The notes beneath the pieces are model-generated. The model worked only from the letters and a program-made list of their open reading frames with translations. It was not told the DNA's origin and did no database searches. Positions 51,192 to 64,000 of a stretch of DNA of 64,000 nt are shown here, piece by piece; position 1 is the first letter of the stretch, and each line of letters begins with the position of its first letter. The translations under genes were made by a program, and so were the position numbers. Source of the stretch: QAND01 sp003150225 (GTDB lineage Bacteria > Bacillota > Clostridia > Christensenellales > QAND01). The stretch is taken from contig NZ_CP076563.1 of the NCBI RefSeq assembly GCF_044357945.1, positions 1,302,001 through 1,366,000 of the forward strand. The letters run 5' to 3'.

Positions 51192-52364
51192 ATGAAATTG
51201 ACCGAACATGTCCGTTACATCGGGGTCAGCGATCCTGATCTGCGGGTATTTGACGTGGTGATGCATACCCAGTATGGCACCACCTACAACAGCTATTATG
51301 TAAAGGGCACTGAGAAGTCCGCCATCATCGACACCGTTAAGGAGACCTTCTTTGACCGGTGGCTGGAGATCATGGAGGCCGAGGGCGTGGATCTTGGCAG
51401 CCTGGACTACATCGTTATGAATCACACCGAGCCGGACCACAGCGGCTCCATCGGCCGCCTTTTGGAAAAATGCCCCAAGGCCGTAGTCGTGGCCTCCCAG
51501 GCCGGGCTCAACGTGGCCAAGGAAATCGTAAACGGCCCCTTTGAGAGCATCCGGGCCAAGGATGGGGAGATCATCGATTTGGGCGGCGTGACCCTTCAAA
51601 CCATTTCCGCCCCCTTCCTCCATTGGCCCGATTCCATCTTCACCTATGTGAAGGAGGATGGGGTGCTTATGAGCTGCGACGCTTTTGGGTTCCACCATGC
51701 CGCTCCCGGGGTGCTGGAGGAGACCATGGACGTGGCCGAGCTGTACAGCGAGCAGAAGTATTACTTTGACGTAATCATGGGCCCCTTTAAGCCCCATGTG
51801 CAGAAGGCCATTGCCGCCATCCGGGACCTGGACATCCGGATGATCTGCCCGTCCCATGGGCCGGTTTTGAATCGGGATCCCATGGGCGCGGTGAACCGCT
51901 ATGAGGAGTGGTCCAGACCGGAAGCCAAGGGGGAGAAGCCCCAAGGCGTGGTGGCCTATGTTTCCTGCTACGGCTATACCCGAGTCCTGGCCCAGGCCAT
52001 CGCCCGGGAGCTTACGGAAATGGGAGCGGACATCCGGCTGATGGATGTGGCAGAGGACGGCGTGGATGCCGTTTCCGCCGCCATCGGGGAGGCGGACTTC
52101 CTTGCCCTGGGGTCTCCCACCTTTAACCGGGACGCCCTGCTGCCCATTTGGGACGTGCTGGCCCGGACCAGCTGCATTACCAACCGGAACAAGAAGGCCC
52201 TGGCCTTTGGCTGCTTTGGATGGAGCGGGGAGGCCGCAGGCTTCCTAGCCCAGCGTATGGAACAGATCGGCCTTAAGGTGGTGGGCACCGCCACCTGCAG
52301 GATGCGGCCCAATCAGGAGAAGCTGGACGCGGTTCTGGAGACCGCGCGCAAGCTGATGGAATAA
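51192..52364 (+). CDS. fprA: A-type flavoprotein (flavodiiron O2/NO reductase)
   Basis: 390 residues. The N-terminal metallo-beta-lactamase domain holds the diiron ligands MNHTEPDHSGSIG, Asp in LMSCDAFGFH and His in CPSHGPV. The flavodoxin domain starts near residue 253 (VVAYVSCYGYTRVLAQAIA) with LALGSPTFN and FGCFGWSGEA for FMN. Together with the rubredoxin upstream it forms an oxygen- or NO-scavenging chain for a strict anaerobe. Ribosome site AGGAGGG. Confidence 0.95.
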   Translation: MKLTEHVRYIGVSDPDLRVFDVVMHTQYGTTYNSYYVKGTEKSAIIDTVKETFFDRWLEIMEAEGVDLGSLDYIVMNHTEPDHSGSIGRLLEKCPKAVVVASQAGLNVAKEIVNGPFESIRAKDGEIIDLGGVTLQTISAPFLHWPDSIFTYVKEDGVLMSCDAFGFHHAAPGVLEETMDVAELYSEQKYYFDVIMGPFKPHVQKAIAAIRDLDIRMICPSHGPVLNRDPMGAVNRYEEWSRPEAKGEKPQGVVAYVSCYGYTRVLAQAIARELTEMGADIRLMDVAEDGVDAVSAAIGEADFLALGSPTFNRDALLPIWDVLARTSCITNRNKKALAFGCFGWSGEAAGFLAQRMEQIGLKVVGTATCRMRPNQEKLDAVLETARKLME

Positions 52365-52375
52365 CGAAAACGCAT

Positions 52376-52410
52376 AAAAGGACCCGCCCCATATGGGACG
52401 GGTCCTTTTT
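52376..52410. terminator. Bidirectional terminator between fprA and the hexomutase gene
   Basis: AAAAGGACCCG, inner CCCCATATGGGA, CGGGTCCTTTTT; the flanking genes converge on it. Confidence 0.85.
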
Positions 52411-52424
52411 GATTTGGTAAGGCG

Positions 52425-54134
52425 TTATTTGCTGATCCAGTCCTTCCTGTCCAGAAGGATGGCATCTAAAAGGGCGTGGGCCTCCTCCTGGGTGGCGCCC
52501 GCCGCCGAGGCATAGACCTTCAGCTTGGGTTCGGTGCCGGAGGGCCGCAAACAGGCCCAGCTGCCTCCCTCCAGCTCGTAGAACACCACGTTGGACTTGG
52601 GATACGCAAGGGGTTCCTGGACGCCGCCTGTGGCGCGGACGCTGGCCTGATAGTCCCGGACCGCCAGCACCCGTTTACCCGCGATGGCCTCCGGCAGTTC
52701 TTCCCGGGCCTGGGCCATGATGGCCGCCATCTCATGAAGGCCGTCGGGGCCGGGGAAGGGAAGGGTATCCGCCCGCTCCTCCTGGTAGCCATAGGTTTCG
52801 TAGATTTCGGTCATCACATCCATGAGGCTTTTCCCCTGGCTCCGGTAGTAGCAGGCCGCCTCGCACAGATAGAGGGCGGAGGATACGGCGTCCTTATCCC
52901 GGGATAGGTCCACGCACAGATAGCCATAGCTTTCCTCAAAGGCAAACACCAGAGGAATGCCCTTTTCAGCGTGGAGGTCGATCTGCTGGGATACATAGCG
53001 GAATCCTGTAAGGACTTCCGTTACCGCAAGGCCAAAGCCGGCGGCAATCCGATCCGCCAGGGAGGTGCTTACGATGGAGCGGAGGATCAAGCCGTTTTTC
53101 GGGAGAAGACCCAGCTCCTTCATCCGGGAAAGCCGGTAATAGAGCAGCAGACACGCCGCTTGGTTGCCGGTCAGCTTGTGGTATTCCCCATTCTGGGGGA
53201 TGGCGATGGCCAGCCGGTCGCTGTCAGGGTCGGTGGCCAAAGCCAGGGCGGCGCCTTGCTTCTTGGCGTCCCGGATCACCAGGCGAAGGGCGTCATCCTC
53301 CTCGGGATTGGGAGCCTTGAGCCCAGGGAAATCCCCATTGGGCCGTTCCTGCTCTTTTACCACTTTGACGTTGTGGAAGCCCGCCTGCTTTAGCAACTCC
53401 CGGACCGGGTGGTTTCCCGCGCCAAAGAGGGGGGTATAGGCGATGGGAAGATCGGCGTTCTGTTGGATGGCCTCCGGGGACAGGATTCCCTGGAGCGCCT
53501 CTTTATAATAGGAAGCCAGTATGTCCTTGCCTACATAGTGCAGCCGCCCGGTTCGAAGGGCCGCTTCCTCCGTCATATAGGCGACGTCGGCCAGGGAGGA
53601 CAGACGGCGCATGTAGGACAGCACGGCGGCACAGTCGGCGGGGGGCAGCTGTCCGCCATAGGCGGCGTAAGCCTTATAGCCGTTATACTGAGGCGGGTTG
53701 TGGGAGGCTGTGACGGTGATGCCCGCGGCACAATTCAGGTGCCGGATGGCGTAGGAGAGGATGGGCACCGGGGTGATCTCGGAAAACAGATATACGGGAA
53801 TCCCGTTGCCGCAGAAGACCAGAGCGGCCTCCCGGGCAAAATCCTGGGAGCGGTGGCGGGAGTCACAGGCGATAACCACTCCTTGAACGGCCTGGCGGTT
53901 CTCCAGGAGCACCCGGCTTAAGGCTTCGCTGGCCAGCTTGATGTTATAGGTGTTCATCAGCATGGAGCCGGCGCCGATCTCTCCCCGGAGGCCGGCGGTG
54001 CCAAAATCAATATCATCATAGAACCGGTTTTTGATCTCCTGGTCGTCTTGGCGGATGGCGAGAAGCTCCCTCCGCAGATCCTCGTCCAGCAGAGGATCGT
54101 GCAGCCACGCGTAATATCTGCCCATATAATTCAA
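52425..54134 (-). CDS. pgcA: Phosphoglucomutase/phosphomannomutase
   Basis: About 569 residues, alpha-D-phosphohexomutase family. Phosphoserine loop TVTASHNPPQYNGYKAY, metal loop ATDPDSDRLAIA, sugar-specificity loop FAFEESYGYL and phosphate-binding LRPSGTEPKLKVY are all present. It interconverts glucose 1- and 6-phosphate (or mannose), feeding nucleotide sugars for glycans such as those of the 20-24.8 kb cluster. The start is uncertain: TTG at 54134 is eight bases from AGGAGG; an ATG follows at 54125. Confidence 0.94.
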   Translation of the reverse strand: MNYMGRYYAWLHDPLLDEDLRRELLAIRQDDQEIKNRFYDDIDFGTAGLRGEIGAGSMLMNTYNIKLASEALSRVLLENRQAVQGVVIACDSRHRSQDFAREAALVFCGNGIPVYLFSEITPVPILSYAIRHLNCAAGITVTASHNPPQYNGYKAYAAYGGQLPPADCAAVLSYMRRLSSLADVAYMTEEAALRTGRLHYVGKDILASYYKEALQGILSPEAIQQNADLPIAYTPLFGAGNHPVRELLKQAGFHNVKVVKEQERPNGDFPGLKAPNPEEDDALRLVIRDAKKQGAALALATDPDSDRLAIAIPQNGEYHKLTGNQAACLLLYYRLSRMKELGLLPKNGLILRSIVSTSLADRIAAGFGLAVTEVLTGFRYVSQQIDLHAEKGIPLVFAFEESYGYLCVDLSRDKDAVSSALYLCEAACYYRSQGKSLMDVMTEIYETYGYQEERADTLPFPGPDGLHEMAAIMAQAREELPEAIAGKRVLAVRDYQASVRATGGVQEPLAYPKSNVVFYELEGGSWACLRPSGTEPKLKVYASAAGATQEEAHALLDAILLDRKDWISK

Positions 54135-54271
54135 AATCAATTCCTCCTGACAAAAAACTTTTTCACAGGTTTCCTACAAATTATAATACAGTTTGCCCAA
54201 TAGTTCTACCACATCTAGTGGTTGTCCTTCCGCATAAAATGATAAGTTAAAAATTAATTAAAAAAAGGGGA

Positions 54272-54300
54272 TTGACAGTGAGGGGATGATTTGGTAAGAT
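54272..54300 (+). promoter_or_regulatory. Promoter of the rrn operon
   Basis: TTGACA (54272-54277) and TAAGAT (54295-54300), 17-base spacer, 166 bases before the 16S 5' end. An A/T-rich stretch precedes it like an UP element. The leader 54301-54465 contains GAGCACCTTGAGAACTACAT, similar to GAGCACATTGAAAACTGCAT before the 23S gene. The part 54135-54271 shows nothing else. Confidence 0.75.
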
Positions 54301-54465
54301 GATCAAGCTCGCCCGAGAGGGGGAGCGGAGCACCTTGAGAACTACATAGTGAAAAACCAAGCGCAAACTAGAAGAGAGAAGCCAAGAGTTTAGAAATCGA
54401 GCGAACGGTCATCTTCTGTGTTAAGTAAGAAGCGAGCATGTCCGAAGGGCATGGTAGCAAATATT

Positions 54466-55989
<1,524 letters not shown>

Positions 55990-56142
55990 TGTAAGTAAGA
56001 AAAGAAGCGGAAGAGGATCAAGAGCGAGATTGAAGCTGTTGGCGCTTTTCTGGGATGCGTTTGGAATCACTATGTGGTTATCGGGGTAGGGCTGGAAGGT
56101 CCTAAGCTCCGAGGCCGGAGACACGCGAGTCTGAGAGGACGC

Positions 56143-56218
56143 GGGGGTGTAGCTCAGCCGGGAGAGCACCTGCTTTGCAAGCAGGGGGTCAGCGGTTCGA
56201 ACCCGCTCATCTCCACCA
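56143..56218 (+). tRNA. tRNA-Ala (TGC)
   Basis: 76 bases with encoded CCA. D arm AGCTCAGCCGGGAGAGC, anticodon loop CTTTGCAAG with TGC, T arm GGTTCGAACCC. Lies in the 16S-23S spacer. Confidence 0.97.
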
Positions 56219-56222
56219 GCGG

Positions 56223-56299
<77 letters not shown>

Positions 56300-56430
56300 G
56301 CGTTTGAAAGAAACGCGGAGCACATTGAAAACTGCATAGGAAGAAAAGAAGCAAGGCAAAAGTAGAAATAGGTAATGCGAATTACTGAAAGCTACTACAA
56401 TTTTACGTCGAGAAGACAAAACAAGGAACC

Positions 56431-59338
<2,908 letters not shown>

Positions 59339-59434
59339 AAGCATACGACTTTGTTAAGTCGGAAGACGTAGAATTTCTTGCTTCCTTCTCCTATGTGGTT
59401 TCCTTTGTGCTCAAAGATAATTTGATATCAAATT

Positions 59435-59550
59435 TCCGGTGGTAATGGCTAAGGGGATCCACCTGTTCCCATTCCGAACACAGCAGTTAAGCCCTTACAC
59501 GTCGACAATACTTGGCTGGCAACGGCCTGGGAAGATAGATCGCCGCCGGA
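59435..59550 (+). rRNA. rrf: 5S ribosomal RNA
   Basis: TCCGGTGGT at the 5' end pairs with CGCCGCCGGA at the 3' end. Internal CCGAACACAGCAGTTAAGC is the typical loop A-B-C region. Confidence 0.95.
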
Positions 59551-59560
59551 TTCTAATTTA

Positions 59561-59592
59561 CAAGCCCTGTCTTATGACAGGGCTTGTTTTTT
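59561..59592 (+). terminator. Terminator of the rrn operon
   Basis: CAAGCCCTGTC-TTAT-GACAGGGCTTG followed by six T residues. Confidence 0.9.
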
Positions 59593-59863
59593 GCAGGCGA
59601 AGGCGGTTCATGGTTGCTGACCTGTTGTGGGGAGGGGATGGCGATACGAATCTGTAGCGTCCGGCGGCAATGGTGTGTTGCTGCACCATGTTGTGGATAG
59701 AGGGCAGCGGTTGGAAAGCTGTAGAAGCCAGTGGTACAGCTGTATTTGGGTGTAAGTGAAGAAATTTTGCAGCAAGGCCAGGAGAAGGGGAATCGGCGAT
59801 GGTATTTTGCAGCTGCTCTGTACGCCCAAGGCTTGCAAAAGGGGTGCAGGCTCAGCCTGCCCG
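59593..59863. repeat. Spacer with one hairpin-repeat copy at its end
   Basis: Most of this spacer shows no gene or motif. At the end GCTTGCAAAAGGGG (half of the first hairpin plus linker) is followed by GCAGGC-TCA-GCCTGC (59846-59860), three bases from the stop codon of the convergent radical SAM gene. Confidence 0.75.
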
Positions 59864-60748
59864 TTATAAAAAAGTGAGTTGTTCCCCCGTATAGGGGGCA
59901 TGGATGAGGTGGTCGATATCGGCTTGGCGGAATAGGAGGCCGTGGCGTTTGCATTCCGCCCGGAGCAGGGCGCCCAAGCTGGCATCCGGTACGGGGCAAT
60001 GGTATTTGAAGCCATAGCGCTGGACGTATCGCTGACGGATACCGGGGAACTCCTGATCCAACATCTCATAAAAATATTCCCGCTGGCCTTCCCGCATGGT
60101 GACCCCTAGTCCGCCATAGGTGGCGATCCACTTGGCCCCTGCCTGGGCGGAGAGGGCAACCACCTGTTTGAGGTTGTGGGAATTGTCGTTGAGAAAGGGG
60201 AGGAGGGGCATCAACGTGATACCACAGGAAATCCCCGCCTCCGAGAGGACGCGGATGGCCTCTAGACGTTTGCTGGTGGGGCACACATTCCGTTCAATCC
60301 GTTGACAAAGGGCATCATCGGCCGTGGTAATGGTGAAGTTCACGGCCACCGGGGCGTGGGCGGCGATGGACGTGAAAAGGCCGGCGTCCCGGGCAGCCAG
60401 ATCCGATTTGGTGATGACCACCACGCCATAACCATGGCGCAATAGCAGGCGGAGGGCTCCCTGGGTCAGCTTTTGCTCCTCTTCCCAAGGATTATAAGGA
60501 TCGCTCATGGAGCCGGTCAAAACCGCGCCCTTTCTGCGCTTGGCTTTTAGCTCGCGATCCAAAAGAACCAGGGCATTTTCCTTGGCCTTGACCCGATCGA
60601 AGTCCTGGATCTGGTAACAGGCGCTCCGACTGTCGCAGTAGATGCAGCCATGGGAACAACCCCGGTATAGGTTCATATTGTAGTGAACGCCAAACCATCC
60701 CTGCTCCAGATAGCCCGAAAGGATGGTTTTAGCGGGAATGATCTCCAT
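59864..60748 (-). CDS. SPL-family radical SAM protein
   Basis: 294 residues from the ATG at 60748. The iron-sulfur motif C-x3-C-x2-C is in YRGCSHGCIYCDSRS (Cys31, 35, 38), with GSMSDPYNPWE and VVVITKSDL of the barrel. This is the spore-photoproduct-lyase-related group (Rv2578c-like), which also occurs in non-spore formers; real SplB has a longer N-terminus and a conserved C-terminal Cys context not seen here. Reaction unknown. A longer frame to 60802 lacks support. Confidence 0.88.
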   Translation of the reverse strand: MEIIPAKTILSGYLEQGWFGVHYNMNLYRGCSHGCIYCDSRSACYQIQDFDRVKAKENALVLLDRELKAKRRKGAVLTGSMSDPYNPWEEEQKLTQGALRLLLRHGYGVVVITKSDLAARDAGLFTSIAAHAPVAVNFTITTADDALCQRIERNVCPTSKRLEAIRVLSEAGISCGITLMPLLPFLNDNSHNLKQVVALSAQAGAKWIATYGGLGVTMREGQREYFYEMLDQEFPGIRQRYVQRYGFKYHCPVPDASLGALLRAECKRHGLLFRQADIDHLIHAPYTGEQLTFL

Positions 60749-60861
60749 GTCGCACCGCCTTTCCGCTCCCCAAGTATAGCACAGGACCGGAGGAAAAAAC
60801 AAACAGATGTTCGCTATTGCTGCGAGGGATGAATTCGCGCGTAGGGAAACCGCTTTTTGGC

Positions 60862-60890
60862 TTGTGGGATGCCGACATTCCTTTTATACT
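60862..60890 (+). promoter_or_regulatory. Promoter of the GNAT-HAD-tmk-holB run
   Basis: TTGTGG (60862-60867) and TATACT (60885-60890), 17-base spacer. It places the transcript start near 60897, which excludes the longer upstream reading frame. Confidence 0.65.
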
Positions 60891-60909
60891 AATCGTATTG
60901 GTAGAATCC

Positions 60910-61455
60910 ATGGAGGCGATGATCCTGATCCGCAGAGGAACCGCAGGGGATATTCCGGCGTTGAACGAAATCATCAATTACTATATTCGGGAAACCACCT
61001 ACAACTACAGCACCCAGGAGCAGTCCCTTCCCGAGACCGCCCGGTGGTTCAACACCGTAAGCGCCGGGGAATACGATCTGTTTGTGCTGGAAATAGAGGG
61101 AAAGGTAGTGGGCTATGCCAGCTATGGGCCCTTCCGCAGCAAGACGGGGTATGCCCCTACCGTGGAGCATTCCGTCTATCTGCTGCCGGGCTATGAGGGC
61201 TATGGATACGGGCGGGCTCTGCTCACCGCCATCATGAACGCCGCCCGGGAGAAGGGCTATTGGACTATGATGGCGGTCATCGACAGCAGCAACCGAACCA
61301 GCGTGGCGTTTCATTTGCACATGGGCTTTACCATGGTGGGAACCCTGTCCAACGTGGCTAAGAAGTTTGGCCGCCCTCTTCACGTGGTCTATTTGCAGTA
61401 CCCGTTGAACGATCCCGCAGACGGCGTGGCCGCTGTTTGGGAGTCATCGCTCTGA
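60910..61455 (+). CDS. GNAT acetyltransferase, phosphinothricin-type
   Basis: 181 residues from the ATG at 60910. IRRGTAGDIPALNEIINYYIRETTYNY and the CoA segment VYLLPGYEGYGYGRALLTAI, with MMAVIDSSNRTSVAFHLHMG, resemble the Pat/Bar group that acetylates phosphinothricin or methionine sulfoximine-like amines. The natural substrate is unknown. No strong ribosome site precedes the ATG and the leader is short. Confidence 0.87.
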   Translation: MEAMILIRRGTAGDIPALNEIINYYIRETTYNYSTQEQSLPETARWFNTVSAGEYDLFVLEIEGKVVGYASYGPFRSKTGYAPTVEHSVYLLPGYEGYGYGRALLTAIMNAAREKGYWTMMAVIDSSNRTSVAFHLHMGFTMVGTLSNVAKKFGRPLHVVYLQYPLNDPADGVAAVWESSL

Positions 61456-61493
61456 CGGGAGAAAACCCGATCTTTTTTGAATAGGAGTAGGAT

Positions 61494-62159
61494 ATGATCA
61501 AACATCTGTTTTTTGACCTGGACGGCACCCTTGTAGACAGCGCTGACAGTATTTCCTGGAGCTTTATTGAGGCGGCAAAGCCTTTTTCCGACCGGGTGGT
61601 GACCCAGGACCAGGTGATTCCCCTCTTGGGCGGATTCCGGCTTCGGGTGTTTGAAGATCTCTATGGCCTTGCCGGGGAAGATCTTTTGGCGGCTAAAGCC
61701 CACTATGGGACGGTGATCAATGGGGATGGATATTTGAAGGAAAAGCTGTATCCTGGCATTCGAGAGCTGCTCTTGGAACTGTCTATCCTGCCGGAGCTGG
61801 AGCTGTCCATCTGCTCTGCCCGCCGGGCGGCAGGATCCATCCAGTCCCTTCGATACGCTGGCATTGAAACGCTATTTACCCATGTGATCGGGCCTGATGA
61901 GCGAGGCCAGGAGAACAAGGCCCAGGTGCTTCGGGAGCATATGGAGGCTTATGGGATGGATCCCTTGGAGACGCTAATGGTGGGGGATATGGTGGGGGAT
62001 ATCCACGCGGCCAAGGAAAACCGGGTGTCCTCCATCGCCTTAAGCTATGGATTTGGCACCCTGCAGGATATGGAAGCCACCGGGGCCGATTATCTGGCCC
62101 ATAGCGTTTCGGAGCTGCGGGAGATCCTGCTGCCGCTTCTTCGAGAGGGGAGGGAGTAG
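61494..62159 (+). CDS. HAD-family phosphatase (first of a tandem pair)
   Basis: 221 residues. Motif I FFDLDGTLVDSADSI, motif II LSICSARRA, motif IV LMVGDMVGDIHAAKENRV. The helical cap after motif I places it with the phosphoglycolate-phosphatase-like subclass I enzymes. RBS TAGGAGTAGG. Its neighbour 62163 is a paralogue with similar layout. Confidence 0.9.
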   Translation: MIKHLFFDLDGTLVDSADSISWSFIEAAKPFSDRVVTQDQVIPLLGGFRLRVFEDLYGLAGEDLLAAKAHYGTVINGDGYLKEKLYPGIRELLLELSILPELELSICSARRAAGSIQSLRYAGIETLFTHVIGPDERGQENKAQVLREHMEAYGMDPLETLMVGDMVGDIHAAKENRVSSIALSYGFGTLQDMEATGADYLAHSVSELREILLPLLREGRE

Positions 62160-62162
62160 GGC

Positions 62163-62807
62163 GTGTTTTCCCACCTGATCTTCGATATAGACGGCACCTT
62201 GATGGATTCTCTGCCCTTTGTCACCAAGGCTTATCTGGAGGCCTGCTCCGCCATGGGCCTGGAGCCCAACCGGGAGGCTTTTCTGGTTCATGCCGGCATC
62301 CGCACCGCCCTGGTATTTCGGGAGTACTATCGCTTGAACGAGGAGGAATTCCAAAAGGCCTCCGCCATCTATGGGGCGGCCTTTCACCGGGACAGCCATA
62401 CCGCCCGGCCCTTCCCCGGCATCCCCGAGCTGCTTTCCCGTCTAAAAGAGGCGGGGGTTCAGATGTGCGTTGCCACCGCCAGAACCCAGGACGCTCTGGA
62501 CGCGCTGTTTGGGAGCCGGGGCATTTGGGATTACTTCTCCTATTTTGGATGCAGCACGTCCCGGCAGGAGCGTCCCAATAAGGCGGACAGCATCCGCCGC
62601 TGTGCCCAGCACATGGGGGTGCCCCCGGAACAATGCCTGATGATTGGGGACCGGTATGTGGATATCCGAGGCGCTCGGGAGGCGGGCGCCATGGCCTGTG
62701 GAATTACCTACGGGTTTGGCAGCCGAGCGGAACTGGAAGCGGAGGCCCCCCAGTATCTTGTGGATTCCGTGGAGGAGCTTTCTGGGCTCCTTTTAGGAGG
62801 AAAATAG
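62163..62807 (+). CDS. HAD-family phosphatase (second of a tandem pair)
   Basis: 214 residues from a GTG three bases after the previous stop. Motif I LIFDIDGTLMDSLPFV, motif II VCVATARTQ-type segment, motif IV LMIGDRYVDIRGAREAGA. Same subclass as the gene before it, probably an old duplication. Substrate unknown; translation coupled to tmk, whose ATG follows directly. Confidence 0.9.
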   Translation: MFSHLIFDIDGTLMDSLPFVTKAYLEACSAMGLEPNREAFLVHAGIRTALVFREYYRLNEEEFQKASAIYGAAFHRDSHTARPFPGIPELLSRLKEAGVQMCVATARTQDALDALFGSRGIWDYFSYFGCSTSRQERPNKADSIRRCAQHMGVPPEQCLMIGDRYVDIRGAREAGAMACGITYGFGSRAELEAEAPQYLVDSVEELSGLLLGGK

Positions 62808-63425
62808 ATGAAACCCCTGTTTATTACCTTTGAAGGACCGGATAAGGCCGGGAAAACCACCCAGATCGCCCTGTTCTGCCAGGCGCTGAGGGACCGGGGA
62901 GTGGACTTTATCCAAACCCGGGAACCGGGCGGCTGTCCCGTCTGCGAGAAGATTCGGGCCGTGATTTTGGACAAGGACAACGAAATGGGAGCCGTATGCG
63001 AGGCCCTTTTGTATGCTGCCAGCCGGGCGGAACTGGTGGAGCGGGTTATCGCACCCGCCCTTAGGGCCGGGCGATGGGTGATATGCGACCGGTTCGTGGA
63101 CAGCAGTATCGCCTATCAGGGCTATGGAAGGGGATTGGGCTATGATACCGTTGCGGCCGTCAACGCCATCGCTGTGGCCGGAAATGTGCCCGATTTCACC
63201 TTTTATCTGGACATCGATCCCCGGCAGTCCATGAAGCGGGCCGCCGAGGGAGAAAAGGACCGGCTGGAACAGGAGCCTGACGCCTTTTTTCTTCGTACGG
63301 TAGAGGGATACCGGGAGGTGGCCAGCCGAGCGGCGGATCGTGTGGCGGTGATCGACGCGTCCGGCACCATAGAGGAGGTTCATCAGCGGATCATGGACGC
63401 CTTTGCCCGGAGGGTATCCCCATGA
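62808..63425 (+). CDS. tmk: Thymidylate kinase
   Basis: 205 residues. P-loop FEGPDKAGKTTQ (9-20), the DR motif CDRFVDSSIAYQGYGRG and the C-terminal lid region. It converts dTMP to dTDP. The P-loop reads GPDKAGKTT where most have GxDGxGKT/S. Typical partner of holB, which overlaps it by ATGA. Confidence 0.95.
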   Translation: MKPLFITFEGPDKAGKTTQIALFCQALRDRGVDFIQTREPGGCPVCEKIRAVILDKDNEMGAVCEALLYAASRAELVERVIAPALRAGRWVICDRFVDSSIAYQGYGRGLGYDTVAAVNAIAVAGNVPDFTFYLDIDPRQSMKRAAEGEKDRLEQEPDAFFLRTVEGYREVASRAADRVAVIDASGTIEEVHQRIMDAFARRVSP

Positions 63426-64000
63426 CCGGGCACGCCGCCATTCTGTTGGCCCCCCGGGAAAGCTTTTTACCCCTGGCCCGGGAGCAGGCGATGGCTTATC
63501 TCTGCCCGGAAGGAGGCTGCGGCGCCTGCCGGGTTTGCCATCTCATCCAGGCGGGAGACCACCCCGACGTACTCTATCTTTCCCCCGATGGGACTTCCAT
63601 CAAAATCGGCCAGGTGCGGGGGCTGTTGGAGGAGCTGGCGGTCAAGCCCTACATGGGGGAAAGGCGGCTTGTGGTGATTCTCTCCGCCGACCTCATGACG
63701 GAGCAGGCGCAAAATGCCCTCTTGAAGACCATTGAGGAGCCGGCGCCTGGCTGTGGATTTCTGCTTTTGGCCGAGAGCCGGGAGAAGCTGCTGCCTACCA
63801 TCCGGTCCCGCTGCGGCACCATCCGCCGGGACGGAGGGCGAATAGAACAGGGACTGTGCCTGGCGGCCCGGGTTATGGGCCGGGATGAGGGGGAAGCGGC
63901 TCTCTGGCAGCGGGATATGGAGGAAAAAGGGCCTCTTTATACCGCCTGGGAAGATGGAAAAAAAGCCCTGTACTTGGGATTTTCCCAAAAATATAGTATG
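63422..64000 (+). CDS. holB: DNA polymerase III delta-prime subunit, 5' part
   Basis: The frame starts at the ATG at 63422, overlapping the tmk stop, and runs off the right edge after 193 codons. GGCGACRVCHLIQAGDHPDV contains the Zn-binding Cys cluster of clamp-loader subunits, and MTEQAQNALLKTIEEPAPG and LLPTIRSRCGTI are typical of delta-prime. No P-loop is present, as expected for delta-prime. The tmk-holB order is common in Bacillota. Confidence 0.93.
   Translation, partial: MTGHAAILLAPRESFLPLAREQAMAYLCPEGGCGACRVCHLIQAGDHPDVLYLSPDGTSIKIGQVRGLLEELAVKPYMGERRLVVILSADLMTEQAQNALLKTIEEPAPGCGFLLLAESREKLLPTIRSRCGTIRRDGGRIEQGLCLAARVMGRDEGEAALWQRDMEEKGPLYTAWEDGKKALYLGFSQKYSM

Noticed and set aside
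59864..60748. True spore photoproduct lyase SplB
   Set aside because: The radical SAM cluster fits the wider SPL group only; the protein is short and lacks the SplB-specific context, so the broader name is kept.

Overview
The window is about 64 kb of a fairly GC-rich Bacillota chromosome, most likely an uncultured member of class Clostridia, spanning the replication origin. The evidence is RemB next to recF, Noc plus ParA/ParB with two perfect parS sites, rpmH-rnpA-yidD-yidC-jag, AddAB instead of RecBCD, a rubredoxin/flavodiiron pair and a K+-dependent-type membrane pyrophosphatase. Genus cannot be fixed from sequence reading alone.

Layout. 1-4.3 kb (minus): gyrA (5' end only), gyrB, remB, recF. 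4.3-7.3 kb (plus): dnaA and dnaN with DnaA-box clusters on both sides of dnaA (bipartite oriC). 7.6-18 kb (plus): rpmH-rnpA-yidD-yidC-jag, mnmE-mnmG-rsmG, noc, two parS sites, parA-parB. Compared with the usual Bacillota order, the dnaA-dnaN cassette looks inverted in place between rpmH and recF. 18-24.8 kb (minus): a CvpA-like protein and a membrane-anchored propeller protein, preceded by a surface-polysaccharide cluster (polymerase, glycosyltransferase, flippase, LicD). 25-31 kb: lipid kinase, CCA-adding enzyme, alpha/beta hydrolase, DUF951, signal peptidase I, lipoprotein and small membrane proteins. 31.5-37 kb: FMN-binding lipoprotein, a short alanyl-tRNA synthetase, acyltransferases, an O6-alkylguanine repair protein, a binding lipoprotein. 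37-41 kb: pyrophosphatase with an attenuator-like leader, a stand-alone pyruvate-kinase C-terminal domain protein, an aldo/keto reductase. 41.4-42.4 kb: three very small genes including two likely DNA-binding proteins. 43-52.4 kb: 2'-5' RNA ligase/CPDase, addB-addA, a metallo-hydrolase, rubredoxin and flavodiiron protein. 52.4-54.1 kb (minus): phosphohexomutase. 54.3-59.6 kb: complete rrn operon 16S-tRNA-Ala-tRNA-Ile-23S-5S. 59.8-64 kb: SPL-like radical SAM, GNAT, two HAD phosphatases, thymidylate kinase and the start of the DNA polymerase III delta-prime gene.

The most unusual signal is non-coding. At least eight intergenic sites carry a family of paired short hairpins: one of 5-8 bp stem, a conserved linker with GCAA and a run of G, then a 6-bp stem, usually with triplet loops. 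Different copies use different stem sequences with compensating changes on both arms. Copies occur singly or in tandem blocks with periods of 108, 159 and 209 bp, and often touch a stop codon, a start codon or a promoter. I do not recognise a named family; a REP-like or structured-RNA element is the working idea.
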